From the NCBI GenBank assembly GCA_037127315.1, contig JBBBDQ010000192.1:5813501-5877500 (forward strand): a stretch of DNA of 64,000 nucleotides. Direction: 5' to 3'. Of the stretch, positions 9,926 to 20,943 are shown one piece after another. How positions within the stretch are numbered: the first letter of the stretch is position 1; every line of letters begins with the position of its first letter. A program made the position numbers and the translations under genes. The notes beneath the pieces are model-generated. The model was not told the origin of the DNA and searched no databases. It saw only the letters and a program-made list of their open reading frames with translations. The stretch is from Ascarosepion bandense (lineage: Eukaryota; Mollusca; Cephalopoda; Sepiida; Sepiidae).

Positions 9926-10175
9926 TCAGTTAAGTGCCATACGTGAAACACGCTTGGGCGATCATCTCTCTCTCGAGACATGACTGACTGGGCAGAAGAT
10001 TATCCCGCATTAGGTTGCCATTGCTTTCTGCGGTAGACTGGTTGCCGACCAAGGCTATAGAACCCAATCTGTCCTGTTATTTAACCCATAACTGGAAGGA
10101 AGAGACGGATTAATACCTTTCCCAAGGGTATTTGCGCGTAAGTGAATGCAATGAATCCGGCTGGAATTCGAAATA
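9926..10175 (-). repeat. SINE B, missing the tRNA-like head
   Basis: Shows 'CACGCTTGGGCGATCATC', 'GACTGACTGGGCAGAAGATT', 'GGTTGCCGACCAAGGCTATA' and 'CCCATAACTGGAAGGAAGAG' on plus, then stops at 'CTGGAATTCGAAATAAGC'. The tRNA-related 5' end of the sense strand is truncated at the B box. Confidence 0.9.
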
Positions 10176-10589
10176 AGCTTAAAAAATCTTAAACTTAATT
10201 TAAATTTAGGTACAACTAATTTTAAAATATCAGTGTGTATTATATACGAAATATTGTTTGCCAGAATTTCAGTGCCCCAAATCAGTGCTGCGTGTTATAC
10301 ATGAATAATTCTGGCAGATAATGGAAAATATAATGAAAGCATAACGTAGCTAAACAGGAACGAATGAAAGAAACATTCTCATTTACATAGATATTCAAAG
10401 TCAGGGATCGAGTTTACTCTGTATCTCTATTATAAACAAGACCCTCTTAATTTGATGACTCATCAATATTATCAATATTATTCAATTCTGACGAGTATTG
10501 CGTCGTAGAGAACGTCTAAAGAATGCAAATCTCCAAAAAAAGATTTAAAATATAAATTTACTATTTTTATAAATGGACAAGTTCTTACC

Positions 10590-11240
10590 TTTCGTTTAAT
10601 TCCATTTTTCCTTATTTCTTCCTCCTTTTCTTTTTATTTCTTTGGTCAATTCTTGTTTTATTTCTTCTTTCTTTACATTTTTTCTTTTCATACTTTTTAT
10701 TTAGTATTTCCCTTCTTTCTTTCTTTCTTTCTTTCTTTCAATTTCATCTTTTCTTGCTTATATTTTTTGTATTTTCTTCTTTTATTTCTTCTTACCATTT
10801 TTCTGTTATTCCTTTTTTCTTTTCTTCTTTCATATTTTCTTTTTTTCATTCTTCTTTTATTTCTTCTTTCCTCATTACGTTTTCTTTATGATTTTATTCC
10901 TTCTCTCAATTTTTTCTTCTCTCTTTTGCTCTTTTATTTTTTCGTTTCAATATTCTTTATTGTTTCTTTCCATTCTTTTTTATTTCTTTTTTATTTCTTC
11001 TTTTTATCTTCTTTTACTTCCTTTTCCATTTTTCTTATTTTTAATTTTTACATTCTTCTTTTATTTTTTCACTCCGTTTTTCTTTTATTTATTCTTCCCG
11101 TTCTTTCTTTTCTTCGTTAATTCCATTATTCTTTTCCCTTTTTTCTTTGTTCCCTTCTTTCCTCTTTCTTCTCGACTTTGATTCCTTTATTTTTCTGTTC
11201 TTTCTTTCTTTGTTCATTTCTAGATTTGTTCTTCTTCCCT
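10590..11240. repeat. 650-bp pyrimidine-rich CTTT tract
   Basis: Mostly T and C on plus, with a pure (CTTT)n core around 10711-10738. Phe-rich frames across it are compositional. Counterpart of the purine tracts at 2.0, 5.1 and 59.1 kb in the opposite orientation. Confidence 0.9.
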
Positions 11241-11690
11241 TTCATTAAACCCGTTCCTCTTCAAGTCTCTAAGGATCAGTAAAATTGGCAATGAAAATGT
11301 CCCAGGCGGAGATGTTAGCTTGGTGTTTTAACGCTCATACCTAATTTTGTTTAATTTTTCCTTCTTTGGAGAGAAACCGTAGATTCTCTGCTATCAGCTC
11401 ACTAATCTTATTTAAGTAATTTCTGAACCGAAAGAGGTCGAGGGAGCCAAGTAACCAAGCGGAATAACGTCAGTCTGCTAATGAGACCCTCAGAAGACGA
11501 ATGATTCTGTTTTTTTTTCCCTGAAAAGTGACGTTGTATAGAGAAAAACGATGTAGAACCATGAGGCTTTTAAGATATTGCATGTTAGTAAATTCACAAT
11601 AACAGTTCGGCAATTATTGTACAGACGTTAAAACACCAGACACCAAACCATAAAAACTATAAAGAAACACTATCTGTTTATATTTCTGAC
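11241..11690. other. Unassigned stretch
   Basis: No open frame or recognisable repeat. 11440-11510 has a tRNA-SINE flavour ('CCAAGCGGAATAACGTCAGT') but no convincing A and B box pair. Confidence 0.3.
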
Positions 11691-11699
11691 ATGAGGTAT

Positions 11700-12025
11700 T
11701 GCAACTATTTACATTGTTCAGACTGTTGTTCTCATCTTTATTGTTATGTTCACGACGTTTTGGCCGTTGTGCACCTCAGTTGTGAGTTCAATACCGGGCC
11801 GCAGCAGAGGTGAACAAAAACTTGTAGAGTTGATGTACTAAAGAGAAATAACTGAAACTGAGATATCCAGAAAAGGCATAGCACATGGAACGAGAACAAT
11901 GTATTGGTTCGAAATTCCAACCGATATAACCTGAAAAAGGCCGGAGCGTACAACAGCCGAAACGTCGTGAACATGACAGTAAAGATGAGAACGACAGTTC
12001 GAACAATGTAAATAGTGTAAATGAA
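11700..12025. repeat. Foldback family A, both arms present
   Basis: The left arm (11708-11775, 'TTTACATTGTTCAGACTG...CACGACGTTTTGGCC') is the inverted complement of the right arm (11947-12022, '...AAACGTCGTGAACATG...GAACAATGTAAATAG'). Each arm tip has a hammerhead-like core. Right: CTGAAAA at 11931, a GGC/GCC stem, GAAAC at 11959 and then GTC. Left: degenerate CTGAGGT/AAAAC. The central spacer is shared, inverted, with 8520-8640. Confidence 0.65.
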
Positions 12026-12154
12026 CGAACACAATTATAAAAAATGACAGATAGAAAATTCTAACAAAAAAAAAAAAAAAAAAAGAACTGAAGTATAAAC
12101 AAAAGTCATTCATTAAAAACCTTTTATTTTTTTTTTGTCGTTACAATGTCTTCC

Positions 12155-12457
12155 TGGTGGTGCAGTAGATATCGGCTCGGAACGAGAAAAACAGGGAGCT
12201 GAGTTCGAATTCTAGTTGAATTCCTTGCATTCATTATGCACAAATACCTCGTGGAAAAGTATTAATCCGTCTCTTTCCTCCAGTTATGGGTTAAATAACA
12301 GCACAGATTGGATTCTATAGCCTTGGTTGGAAACCAGTTTACCGCAGAAAGTAATGGCAACATACTGCGGGATAATCCTCTGCCCAGTCAGTTATGTCTC
12401 TTTCAAGACATGATAGCCTAAGCGTGTATCACGTATGGCACTTAACTGACTGACAAA
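12155..12457 (+). repeat. SINE B, full length, sense orientation
   Basis: Begins with a tRNA-like head: A-box region 'TGGTGCAGTAGATATCGG' and B box 'GAGTTCGAATTCT' about 45 bp later. Then 'TCCTCCAGTTATGGGTTAAA', 'GGATTCTATAGCCTTGGTTG' and the tail '...GCACTTAACTGACTGAC'. Pol III transcription from the head is the usual mode for such elements. Confidence 0.9.
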
Positions 12458-12850
12458 GTCTTCCAGCATTTTTGGAGCTTAAATTCGCATAAATTCGTAG
12501 CATCTTTATTCAGTCATTAATATATATCCTTATTTTTCTAAGAACTTTTTAACATTTTGCAGGCGGTCGTGGATTCGAACAAAATCTGACGTGTAAATAT
12601 GACTTTCACCAGAAATGATTCGGCTATTTAACATCAGCAGAATATAGTCTACCTAGAGAAAAGGCAACATAGCCCACTTTAAAGTACTCCCCTTGGGATT
12701 TCTTATCTAATAGTTCCTTTCTTTTTTTTTTCAAAACAATCTCCAGGTTCCTATTTGAAAATCACAGTCAGCTGGCATATCAGGTTCTCCTTAATCTCGT
12801 CCACATTTTGAAATATTTATTTCAACGTATATAGCCAGAATATATAAACA
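12458..12850. other. Unassigned stretch
   Basis: A lone B-box-like 'GTGGATTCGAACAA' occurs near 12570 without an A box. Nothing else is supported. Confidence 0.35.
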
Positions 12851-12854
12851 CGCT

Positions 12855-12855
<1 letters not shown>

Positions 12856-12907
<52 letters not shown>
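12856..12907. repeat. (GATA)n microsatellite
   Basis: About 13 units of GATA. Confidence 0.97.
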
Positions 12908-13069
12908 GTTGATCTCATGAAAGGCTTTATTCACTCTTTGCCATGTTTTATTTTTAATCCTGATGAGCCACTCTCATTAGCTGAAAGGCCTGGTTGGGGA
13001 ACCGATTTAGTTGTCAATAGCCCGACTGTGTGGTTGGTTTTACTAGGCAACATAGAACCAGCAGCAGCA

Positions 13070-13071
<2 letters not shown>

Positions 13072-13127
<56 letters not shown>

Positions 13128-13128
13128 T
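13072..13128. repeat. (AC)n(AT)n microsatellite
   Basis: AC to about 13114, then AT. Confidence 0.97.
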
Positions 13129-13129
13129 A

Positions 13130-14960
13130 ACTAACGTTACCATACACCTAATTAGACAAGCGTTTCTATACAAACATACATATACACTTTACCATTCAAA
13201 ATATTCCACACGTATACATTTAAAAACAAAATAATTATCTACTGTTGGCACCTATCTAACCAATAAGAATCAACCCCAAATCACGACATACTAGTTTACA
13301 GTCTCTTCGTTGTTTTTCTCTCGAACTCTGAAGAAGTTTTAATAAAAGTGAACTATGTTATATTAGATTGAGAAACGTTTCCTATTTTGATATTTTACTT
13401 GCCATCATCTTGTCGGATTCCGATCCATATATTCAACTCATGCTTACATACATATAGACAGATACAGACAGGCAGACAGACAGACATTGGTTGTTAAAGA
13501 AATTAAAGTGTTCCCTTTATAAACATTGCAAAAAGGAAAAATAATATTTTAATTTATTTTTCTTTGTTTCTCTCCGTCAGCTTCTTAGGTACTTTCCAAC
13601 ATTATATTGCATATTTAATTGAAACTTACAGCACTTGAATACTATGATAGATTCGATCAGTATCAATGGCTCAGTCCATTAAACCTAGTACCACGAAAGG
13701 TACTAAGGGTAATGATTAAATAGGTAGAAAATTCATAAAGGGATGGTTATCTACGATAATATCTTAAAATAATTCTTAAATTTTGATTCTATTTAACTTT
13801 AGTTATCTTTATCCTGAATTGTATTTATATTATCTCAAAATTACATTTTCTTAAATTATTTTCAATTATTTTCAAACTATCTTTAAATTACTTATTCTCA
13901 AAATTATTGTAGATTAGCTTTAAAATTAAACTACATTAAAATTGAGTTATTTATCATCAAATTAAAATGACATCATTTTAAAATTAACTTACTTAAAACG
14001 CTTAAAGTTTTTTCTTTAATCTCCTTTAGAATATATCTCTTCTTGTAAGCACTTTCTAGTATTTGTAAAATCATTCTCTGGAGAGAACTTTGGACTAGAG
14101 ATGATTACTTAAGATTCTTTAGGTTCATTAGAGAGATCTCTCTAGTTCAGTTAGTTATTAGGTTTTTAAAAAGTGAGAAAGTGGTCTCTGGGTAGAATTT
14201 AGTGGATAATGTCTGGGTAGAGCGTGGCTTTCTCTTTGTAGTTGCGATCAATTAAAACACTGGAAGTAATTATTTAAACTACTACAGAATTATTTCCCCT
14301 TTACTGGCTTGTTGCGTTGTTTATTCGACCCCAATGACACGAACTACTTTGAATACTGTTTTGATTCGTTATTCAACTAGCGTCTGTTTCGAGTTCATCC
14401 ATTTGAGCAGCCTCTACATAGCACAATACATCACGTGCGTAGTTCCACTTGATAGGCGAATGGTAAATCTACTGGAATAGTACCTATATTATATAACGGA
14501 TCACCAGTTCGACGCCCAAGAAATGATAATTGTTTTTTTGCTTGTGGGTTCAAGTGCTGCTTTATGTTAATCACTGCTTGTATTTATTTACAATTTCTCG
14601 GGATAGGCACTTAGCCAATATCGTTCAATGTTCGCAACTGAGAGATCTTACTGATCATTTTTCGTAATGGGTTGGTCATATTCGTTATCATAAGTGGTCT
14701 GAAAATTTGGTGGCTTTCTTCAACCATTTTTTTAAAGCCATTTTCCTTCAGAACGTAGATCACAGCTCTCTCCAGATTCTTTTCCAATATTATATGATTG
14801 TCTATGTGTTCTTTGGAGCAGTTTCTTTTTGTCTTCATAGTTTGAAATTTAGACGTCAGATCTAATGACAGCTTCTCAATGGTATATGGGAGTGGCAGGT
14901 TCGAAGCCTGCCGGAAGATGGATATTTTCCTAAGAAGATTTTTCCGAATATTCAGGCCGG
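13130..14960. other. Unassigned AT-rich stretch (1.8 kb)
   Basis: No recognised element. 13850-14000 is a stretch of repeated AAATTA words. A minus-strand frame at 14611-14838 (Lys/Ile-rich, 75 codons) is not recognised. Near 14893-14912, 'GGCAGGTTCGAAGCCTGCC' looks like a tRNA T-arm but lacks the rest of a tRNA. Confidence 0.35.
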
Positions 14961-14961
14961 T

Positions 14962-14964
<3 letters not shown>

Positions 14965-14995
<31 letters not shown>
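14965..14995. repeat. (AT)n microsatellite
   Basis: Followed by 'ACTCAAATACGTGTATCCAT', a segment recurring at about 20290 ('ACTCAAATATGAGTATCCAT'). Confidence 0.95.
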
Positions 14996-14999
<4 letters not shown>

Positions 15000-15094
15000 A
15001 GATGATCCACTCAAATACGTGTATCCATTAAAACTGTTCAAACAAATAAATATTTCGGGAAATACCATGTCGTAATACATATATATCGTCATCC

Positions 15095-15272
15095 GCAGAC
15101 AGATCTGTTTATCACAGCTAATCAGTACGATTAGACTCCGATTGCTTTTTAACCCAGGATTGAAACCCGACCGAATTGGCGTCAGTCGGCGATTCTACCT
15201 CTGAGCTATGGGCGCTCGGTAGAAGGAAGCAGACTTTTTAGCGTGTATATTATCATTATACACGCCCAATAT
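15095..15272 (-). repeat. SINE D with internal tRNA-like promoter
   Basis: The minus strand has an A-box region 'GCCCATAGCTCAGAGGTAGA' (15213-15194) and a B-box region 'GGGTTTCAATCC' (about 15168-15156). A 60-bp leader containing 'TATACACGCTAAAAAGTCTG' precedes it and 'AAAAGCAATCGGAGTCTAAT' follows. The same architecture occurs at 54071-54235. The spacing and clover-leaf-like layout suggest a tRNA-derived SINE. The anticodon arm is not intact enough to name the tRNA. Confidence 0.75.
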
Positions 15273-15289
15273 ATATATATATGTGTGTG

Positions 15290-16065
15290 CATAGCGTTTT
15301 TGAATTTCAGTGGTAATATCTTGATTACTTTAAACACATTTTGTTTTCTAGCTTTCATCATTTTTTAGAAGCTTCCTTTTTCCATCTCACTCCAGAACGT
15401 GGCAACTTCTCGTGTAAGGAATTGGTTGAAGTGGTTTTTACAGATTTCCAGATTCCCATTAAGAGAAGTGATAATCCGAAAGTTTAAGTTCAGGTGAGAA
15501 GGGCGGCTGAAGTAGGACATTTCAGCCAAGCTCTACCAATTTCTTCCAGATCTGCAAAGAGATATGAAGTGTGGCATTCGTAGACGACATCTTCCAATTG
15601 GCCAATTATGGACTCTTTTATCGATTGCTGCTTTTCATTGGTTTAATTTTCTGAAACCAGTATTTGATTTTACTCGTTTAATCGCACCAGATACACAGCA
15701 TAACTTTCTTCGAATGTAAGCCGACTTTTTGTTTCCTAGCTTCATATTATTTCAAATAATTCTTTTTTATCGTTTGTAACGTTTATTTTAAAAAGTAGGG
15801 CGTTTTCTTGTGCTTGAACAGATGATCGTAATTTTTTGTGTTAAATTTTGAGGCAACCGAACATTGGTAGTGTTTCACGTATCGAAGTCTCTTCAAATGC
15901 GTTACAACGATCATATCAGATACACGGAGTATCTCTGAGATATTCCATGCCATGTGGTTTTGATTATTTTACAGCCATGATTCGTTATTCATTTTGATCA
16001 TCATCAACAATGGCAGCCCTACCAGAAGGTTCTCCGCCTTCAAAATGAAAGTTTACACTTCTGAA
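15290..16065 (-). pseudogene. Mariner-type transposase relic
   Basis: In three minus-strand frames I read 'GGEPSGRAAIVDDDQNE' (mariner GRPS-VDDDQIE), 'TSYLFADLEEIGRAWLKC' (position of HTS---LQELGWEVL-HP) and 'LLLMGIWKSVKTTSTNSLHE' (SLQNSL---F), ending '...LPRSGVRW'. The order matches the C-terminal two thirds of a mariner transposase. Many stops and frameshifts, so inactive. Confidence 0.6.
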
Positions 16066-17848
16066 CAGTGTGAATTATTTACGAACAATACTCTCAGCTG
16101 CAGCACCTTATTCATGAATGTAAAAACACTTAAAATCCACAGTCCACAACATATCGTATAGAAAAGCACATTGAAATATCACCTTTTAGAATATACCATT
16201 AATTTCAGTCATGCGTAAAAGGAAATCACGTTTTCAAACGCTACATGAGAAATGCTACAAACTTTAGTTCCAACCCAATATTTATATGTTTCGGCAAAGT
16301 CTAATAAAAAGCACTAATCTCTTAGTAACTAATATGAAAACATCATCATTACCTACGCAATTACCCTACAAAATTTCGTATATTTTGATGTAGCTATAAA
16401 ATAACAAGACTTTGCCACGCTTGTATTTCTTTGTAACCCAAACCATAATGGGTTAAGCACTAAGTCTTCCTCCAGGGTCTTTCTGTTTATTTAATGTGTG
16501 ATTGACTACATTTATTGCGTATTCAGGTTTAAAAATCACTATAGTACTTCATGCATGACGCGAACCCGTGGTCCTAATATTGGCGAGCGGAACTGTTGAA
16601 GAGTTTCCCATGTGGCACAGCAAGCCGCAAGATTTGTTGTTCTGTTAGTCTTTAGTGGAATATTTGTTGGTACGTGGTGTTTAATGTCGTTAAACAGCTT
16701 TACACTATATTTTTTCGGTTATCTGACGGTTTTGTTGTTTTTAAGTGTCTTTGATGATTAGCGAACGGAACAGATTTTTAGAATATTTTGACAAATAGGC
16801 ACATCTTTTCTACTAAAAGAAAGACGGGAAACAGAACAAAAAAAAAAAAAAACGAAAAAAAAGAAAAAGAAAAAGGATTTCACGTAAAAATGCATGGATC
16901 TATCGATCTATCTATCTATCTATCTATCTGATTTAAACAACTTTATTGAAGACTGTATTCAAATCAATGTTTCAATAGAGTGTGTGTAATTTTTTCCGGA
17001 ATGTTCAAGCATTTTTATCATCACTAATTATTATTTAGAAAAGTTTTTATGAAACTAGTTGTTAAAATCGCATATTGTTGAAATCGCATATTTTTATACT
17101 ATTTTTCTTTGTTTTACATTTTTTTCTACTGCCTCTGTACTAGCTGGCCCTTCATGCTTGCTTCTTGGAATTGACCTGTGTCAGACTACCTCCCTGTTTA
17201 ATATATTAGAATGATATGGTCAAAAAGCTCTGTTGGTAGCCGACTTAACTGTCCAAATAAAAATTGATCGAAAATTCGAAGAAATTAACTTAACCGTTGG
17301 TGAAACCGATATTCACGTCGACAACAGTTTGAATAATGAGACAACAAAACGAAAAGCCGTTTGTTGCAAGTAGAAAGTCTAATGAACGCCTTCAGAGTTA
17401 TTCTGTCAAAGGAATAAAAATTACATCGTGAAGGTAAAGTTAATATTTTGAAGCAAACAACGCGACCATAACATTTCGTACGGTCTAAAAGGGGGAATTT
17501 TAAATTTCTTTTTGCATCATAATGAAGCAAGATCAGTGCAGAAAAGTTGAAAGCCTGAAATTCCCTATTTGTTACACCCCCACCATTCCCCATTTGTTAC
17601 ACCCCCACCTAAAAAATCCCCGATTCACTATTATCAGTGTTCCCCAAATTTACTGAAAGTTGTTATCTATTTCTGGAGTTGGAGTTGGATTGTCAGAATT
17701 GAATGAAGAGTTAAACATAAATCTTTCTTCATGAACAGAATGAAAAGTTAATGGAATTTGTGATGGAAGTGCGAAATAATGACTATTTGAAAATTAAACA
17801 TAATTTTGAAGATAAATAAATTTAATCATTTTAAATAATTTCCATTTA
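16066..17848. other. Unassigned stretch
   Basis: Contains a short (TCTA)n at 16903-16928 and a 24-bp doublet of 'TTTGTTACACCCCCACC' (about 17566-17611). On the minus strand near 16560-16600, 'GGACCACGGGTTCGCGTCAT' is B-box-like but isolated. No gene is supported. Confidence 0.4.
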
Positions 17849-18795
17849 AGCAAGGCGGGACCACCACTAGTACGTAAGGGGTAACAGCGAGAGAAAAGAC
17901 TGGGTACAGAGTTAATTGAGGAAAGGATAAAAGATGAACAGGATTAAAGAAGATAGAATATGACAATTAACGTTTCATTTAAATCTTTGGAGATTGTAGC
18001 TATCAGGGATGCAAATAAATGGAAGGAAGTTCCACAGGTTGAAAGTGCGAGAAAAGAAACCATTGGAGTAGAAGTGATAGTTACATGTAACTATTTCGAC
18101 GACAAAAGAATGGGACCTACATGCCAATCTAGTAGCACGCTTAGATTTACGTGGTCGGAGTACCAGCGCAAAAAGCCTCGTCAGAGCAGTTCCTATGAAA
18201 TTATTTGCAGAAAAGACAAAGGAAAACCACGCCACGTCGGTGAGAAAGTGACTGAAGTCGAGATGCCAATTTGGGGTCGATTGCAATAAAGATTCTTTTT
18301 TGGATCTTGTCAAGAACATCAAGATGAATAGCAGGAGAACCTGACCAGATATGGCAACAGTATTCAATGCACGGACGAATGGTAGATTTATATATGTGCA
18401 AGATGGATTATGGCATAACTTTCTGGCGCGACACAGTAACCCAACTTTTTTAGCAAGAGATGCAGCTATCGATTCGATGTGAGGTCAAGAGGCACAGGTG
18501 TGTTGCTCTTCAGGAGATTATCATCAGTTATGCTGATGGCTGACAGGAAAGATTGGTTATAGTGGTTATAGGAGAGTACATTTGTTTTAGTGGCATTACA
18601 ATTTACAAACCAGTACTTGTCTCACTTAACCACTGACTGGCGGTCTTTTTCAAGAGCAGCAGCCAGATTTACTTTGTCTGCCTTTGCGAAATTCCTATAG
18701 AGAAGGTAGTAAAAGGTGGTGCAATCAGCATAAATGTCTATATGGGAACTGATGACATGGGAACTGATGACATCAAGAAGATCATTGATGAAGAT
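17849..18795 (-). pseudogene. LINE-J RT domain to 3' end, long decayed copy
   Basis: The minus strand encodes 'IYKSTIRPCIEYCCHIWSGS' and 'PAIHLDVLDKIQKRIF' (18201-18401), then 'SHFLTDVAWFSFVFSAN' and a C-terminal 'LWNFLPFICIPDSYNLQRFK' ending near 17975. Antisense 18560-18790 holds degraded RT palm sequence. The 3' end at 17849 resembles the SINE A tail ('AGCAAGGCGGGACCACCACT'). Confidence 0.8.
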
Positions 18796-18798
18796 CAG

Positions 18799-18799
<1 letters not shown>

Positions 18800-18834
<35 letters not shown>
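18800..18834. repeat. (AT)n microsatellite
   Basis: Pure AT run at the 5' boundary of the LINE-J relic. Confidence 0.97.
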
Positions 18835-18837
<3 letters not shown>

Positions 18838-19211
18838 TTACCAGTGACTCGATTTTAGTTGAGCTTGAGTGAAGCGTCTTGGAGAAATGCATAAACGCAC
18901 GCAAAAAAACACTCGAAATTATGTTTCTCGTTGATTTTTGACGAACACTGTACATTGATTCGAAAAGTTTTTGTGTACATCAATGGTTCGGAGCTTGATC
19001 TACAAGTTACCCGATTTTATTTGAATTCGCATAAGGCGTCTCGGAGGAGAAAAGTTCGTAAACTCTAAGCGATTCGGCGATTTCTGCTGTAACCTTTAAA
19101 TCGCTTGGAAGATTTTTGCGTATATCAAAGGTTCACGTCATGATCGACAAGTGACCTAATGTTGGTTAAAATCGGACCAAGGATTTCGGAGGAGTAGGGT
19201 TCGTTAGAATG

Positions 19212-19283
<72 letters not shown>
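19212..19283. repeat. (AC)n(AT)n microsatellite
   Basis: About 42 bp AC, then about 31 bp AT. Confidence 0.97.
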
Positions 19284-19285
<2 letters not shown>

Positions 19286-19574
19286 GTGAGAAAATAAAAA
19301 AAAAATCATTGTTCCTTAACGCTTATTTTTAATTTTACATTTACAGTGCTCAATAAAAAAGTAGAGCTAAATATTATTGTAATATAATTAATTCAATATT
19401 TTCGCGACACAAAATTTCCCACGTTTCGAAATCCTATTTTTGCTATGACTCCATCTTCACGTGATCATTTTTGGGGTGACTAACGAAAAAAAAAAAACTT
19501 CGTGGGGGGATTGAATATGAATTTAATGCTATGGTTGTTGCAGCAAAGGAATAAGGCTATGAAGACACCTAGAA

Positions 19575-19797
19575 ATTATTTAAACTATCTACATTGCTCA
19601 GACTGTAGTCCTCATATTTGTTGCCATTTTCACGACATTTCGGCCGTTGTACGCTCTGAAGTTCTTCAGCTGACTGGAATTTCAAACTTAACCCTTTATT
19701 TCGTCACTGGGTTAGATTGTTCTTGTTCTATGAGAAACGTCATGAATATGGCAGCAAATATGAGAAAGATAGTCGAACAATGTAAATAATTACAATA
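19575..19797. repeat. Foldback family A, compact copy
   Basis: The left arm (19580-19641, 'TCTACATTGCTCAGACTG...CACGACATTTC') and right arm (19735-19790, 'AGAAACGTCATGAATATGG...GAACAATGTAAATAA') are inverted complements. On minus, CTGAAGA (19669-19663) and GAAAT (19641-19637) flank a GGCC-containing segment, followed by GTCGTGA. The spacer is shorter than in the 11.7-kb copy. Confidence 0.6.
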
Positions 19798-19877
19798 CCT
19801 CATCTCAGAAATATAAACAAATACTTAGAAAAATATTCAGTATTTATGACCAAGGAATTACAACTAATGAAAGTAAT

Positions 19878-20245
19878 GAAACTGGTTAGTTAAGTTTCGT
19901 CCTGGAAAAACATCGTTGGAAGATGAACTCAGACCGGCGTCCGTTTATTGGACTTTGATGATGAAGCTCCAAAGTCATTAGCGAAAAGCCATCCACGGCA
20001 AAGTACTTTGGAACTTGCAAAGACGTTAAACACATCACAGTCTACCATATGGTGACACTTAGTAAAAAATATGAAAAGTTAGCACACTGGGTGTTTAAGT
20101 TTCACACGCTCTTCATGAAAAGAAAACGGATCGTTTATTCGTAGAGACGACGACTCCTTTCACAAGAGAGAAATAAACCGTTCTTTAAACACATGATGAC
20201 AGGTAATGAAAAACTGGTTAAAATATTCAATGCAAAAATAAATAA
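19878..20245 (+). pseudogene. Mariner transposase N-terminal relic
   Basis: Frames give 'FRPGKTSLEDELRPASVYW' (mariner F--G--SLEDE-RPGRPS), 'AIHGKVLWNLQR' (PR-ST-ELA) and 'STLGVWVSH'-like sequence (as VSTLGV*VSHALHEKKTDR), then 'THDDR*WKTG' where active copies read TGDEKW. This is the HTH DNA-binding half of a mariner transposase with stops throughout. Confidence 0.6.
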
Positions 20246-20367
20246 TAAATAAATAAATATACTGTTTAATAATAAAAACAGAGCATCTACTCAAATATGA
20301 GTATCCATTAAAAAATAATGTTTAAACAGATAAATTAAATAAGTTTAAGATTTGATCCATTTCCTTA

Positions 20368-20390
20368 TATATATATATATATATATATTC
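20368..20390. repeat. (AT)n microsatellite
   Basis: Abuts the 5' end of the SINE A dimer. Confidence 0.95.
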
Positions 20391-20392
20391 AC

Positions 20393-20736
20393 TTGGAGTA
20401 GATAGACTAAACTATCGCCCTTTCACACTCCACCCTCGTCTATTGAACAGGTGAAGAGGTTCATCCCTTGTTTCCTGTTTAGGATGTGGTTTTCCGGTTT
20501 TCTCTTTTCCAATCTTCTCAGTCTTTTTTTCTTGTTTTTCAATTGGAGTAGATAGACTAAACTATCGCCCGGTTCAGACTCCACCCTCGTCTATTGAACA
20601 GGTGAAGAGGCTCATCCCTTGTTCTTGTTTCCTGTTTAAGATGCGGTTTCCGGCTTTCTCTTTTCCAATCTCTTCACTCCTACGTAGCCTCCTGCAACAT
20701 CAGTGGTGTTACCGCCTTGCTCGGGGTGATATGATT

Positions 20737-20739
<3 letters not shown>
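20393..20739 (+). repeat. SINE A, complete dimer, sense orientation
   Basis: Two body units each begin 'TTGGAGTAGATAGACTAAAC' (about 20395 and 20545), joined by a T-rich linker 'TCTTTTTTTCTTGTTTTTC'. Only the second has the LINE-like tail 'TTACCGCCTTGCTCGGGGTG', which leads into (AT)n. Confidence 0.85.

Positions 20740-20791
<52 letters not shown>
20740..20791. repeat. (AT)n microsatellite
   Basis: Joins the SINE A tail to the next foldback repeat. Confidence 0.97.
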
Positions 20792-20792
<1 letters not shown>

Positions 20793-20943
20793 ATGGGAAG
20801 ATCAGCTGATTACGTTACCATGATTTCTACCTTCTCGGTTTCGTCAGGCGATCTGAATACAAATTTGAATATTGAATATAAATCACCTGACGAAACCGAA
20901 TAGGTCGAAACGATAGTAGTGTAATCGGATAATCTTCCCAACT
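20791..20943. repeat. Foldback family B with two hammerhead-like cores
   Basis: The arms 'GATGGGAAGATCAGCTGATT...GTCAGGCGAT' and 'ATCACCTGAC...CGGATAATCTTCCCAAC' are inverted complements with a short AT-rich loop. The right arm has CTGACGA (20887), ACC-GAATA-GGT as a 3-bp stem II and GAAAC (20907-20911). The left arm, on minus, has CTGACGA, ACC-GAGAA-GGT and GAAAT (20847-20823). Downstream 'TATTGAGCACTTTCT' also occurs near the PLE2 end (24590). Confidence 0.6.

Noticed and set aside
12917..13234. 105-codon plus frame with a Thr/His run
   Set aside because: The centre is (AC)n. The flanking parts show no conserved motif.
14611..14838. 75-codon minus frame rich in Lys and Ile
   Set aside because: No domain match that I recognise and length is within chance for this composition.
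14890..14915. tRNA T-arm-like GGCAGGTTCGAAGCCTGCC
   Set aside because: No D arm, anticodon arm or acceptor stem upstream. Treated as isolated or SINE-derived.
15156..15213. Genuine tRNA gene
   Set aside because: A and B boxes are present but the acceptor and anticodon arms do not close, and a second copy with the same flanks exists, so it is a SINE.
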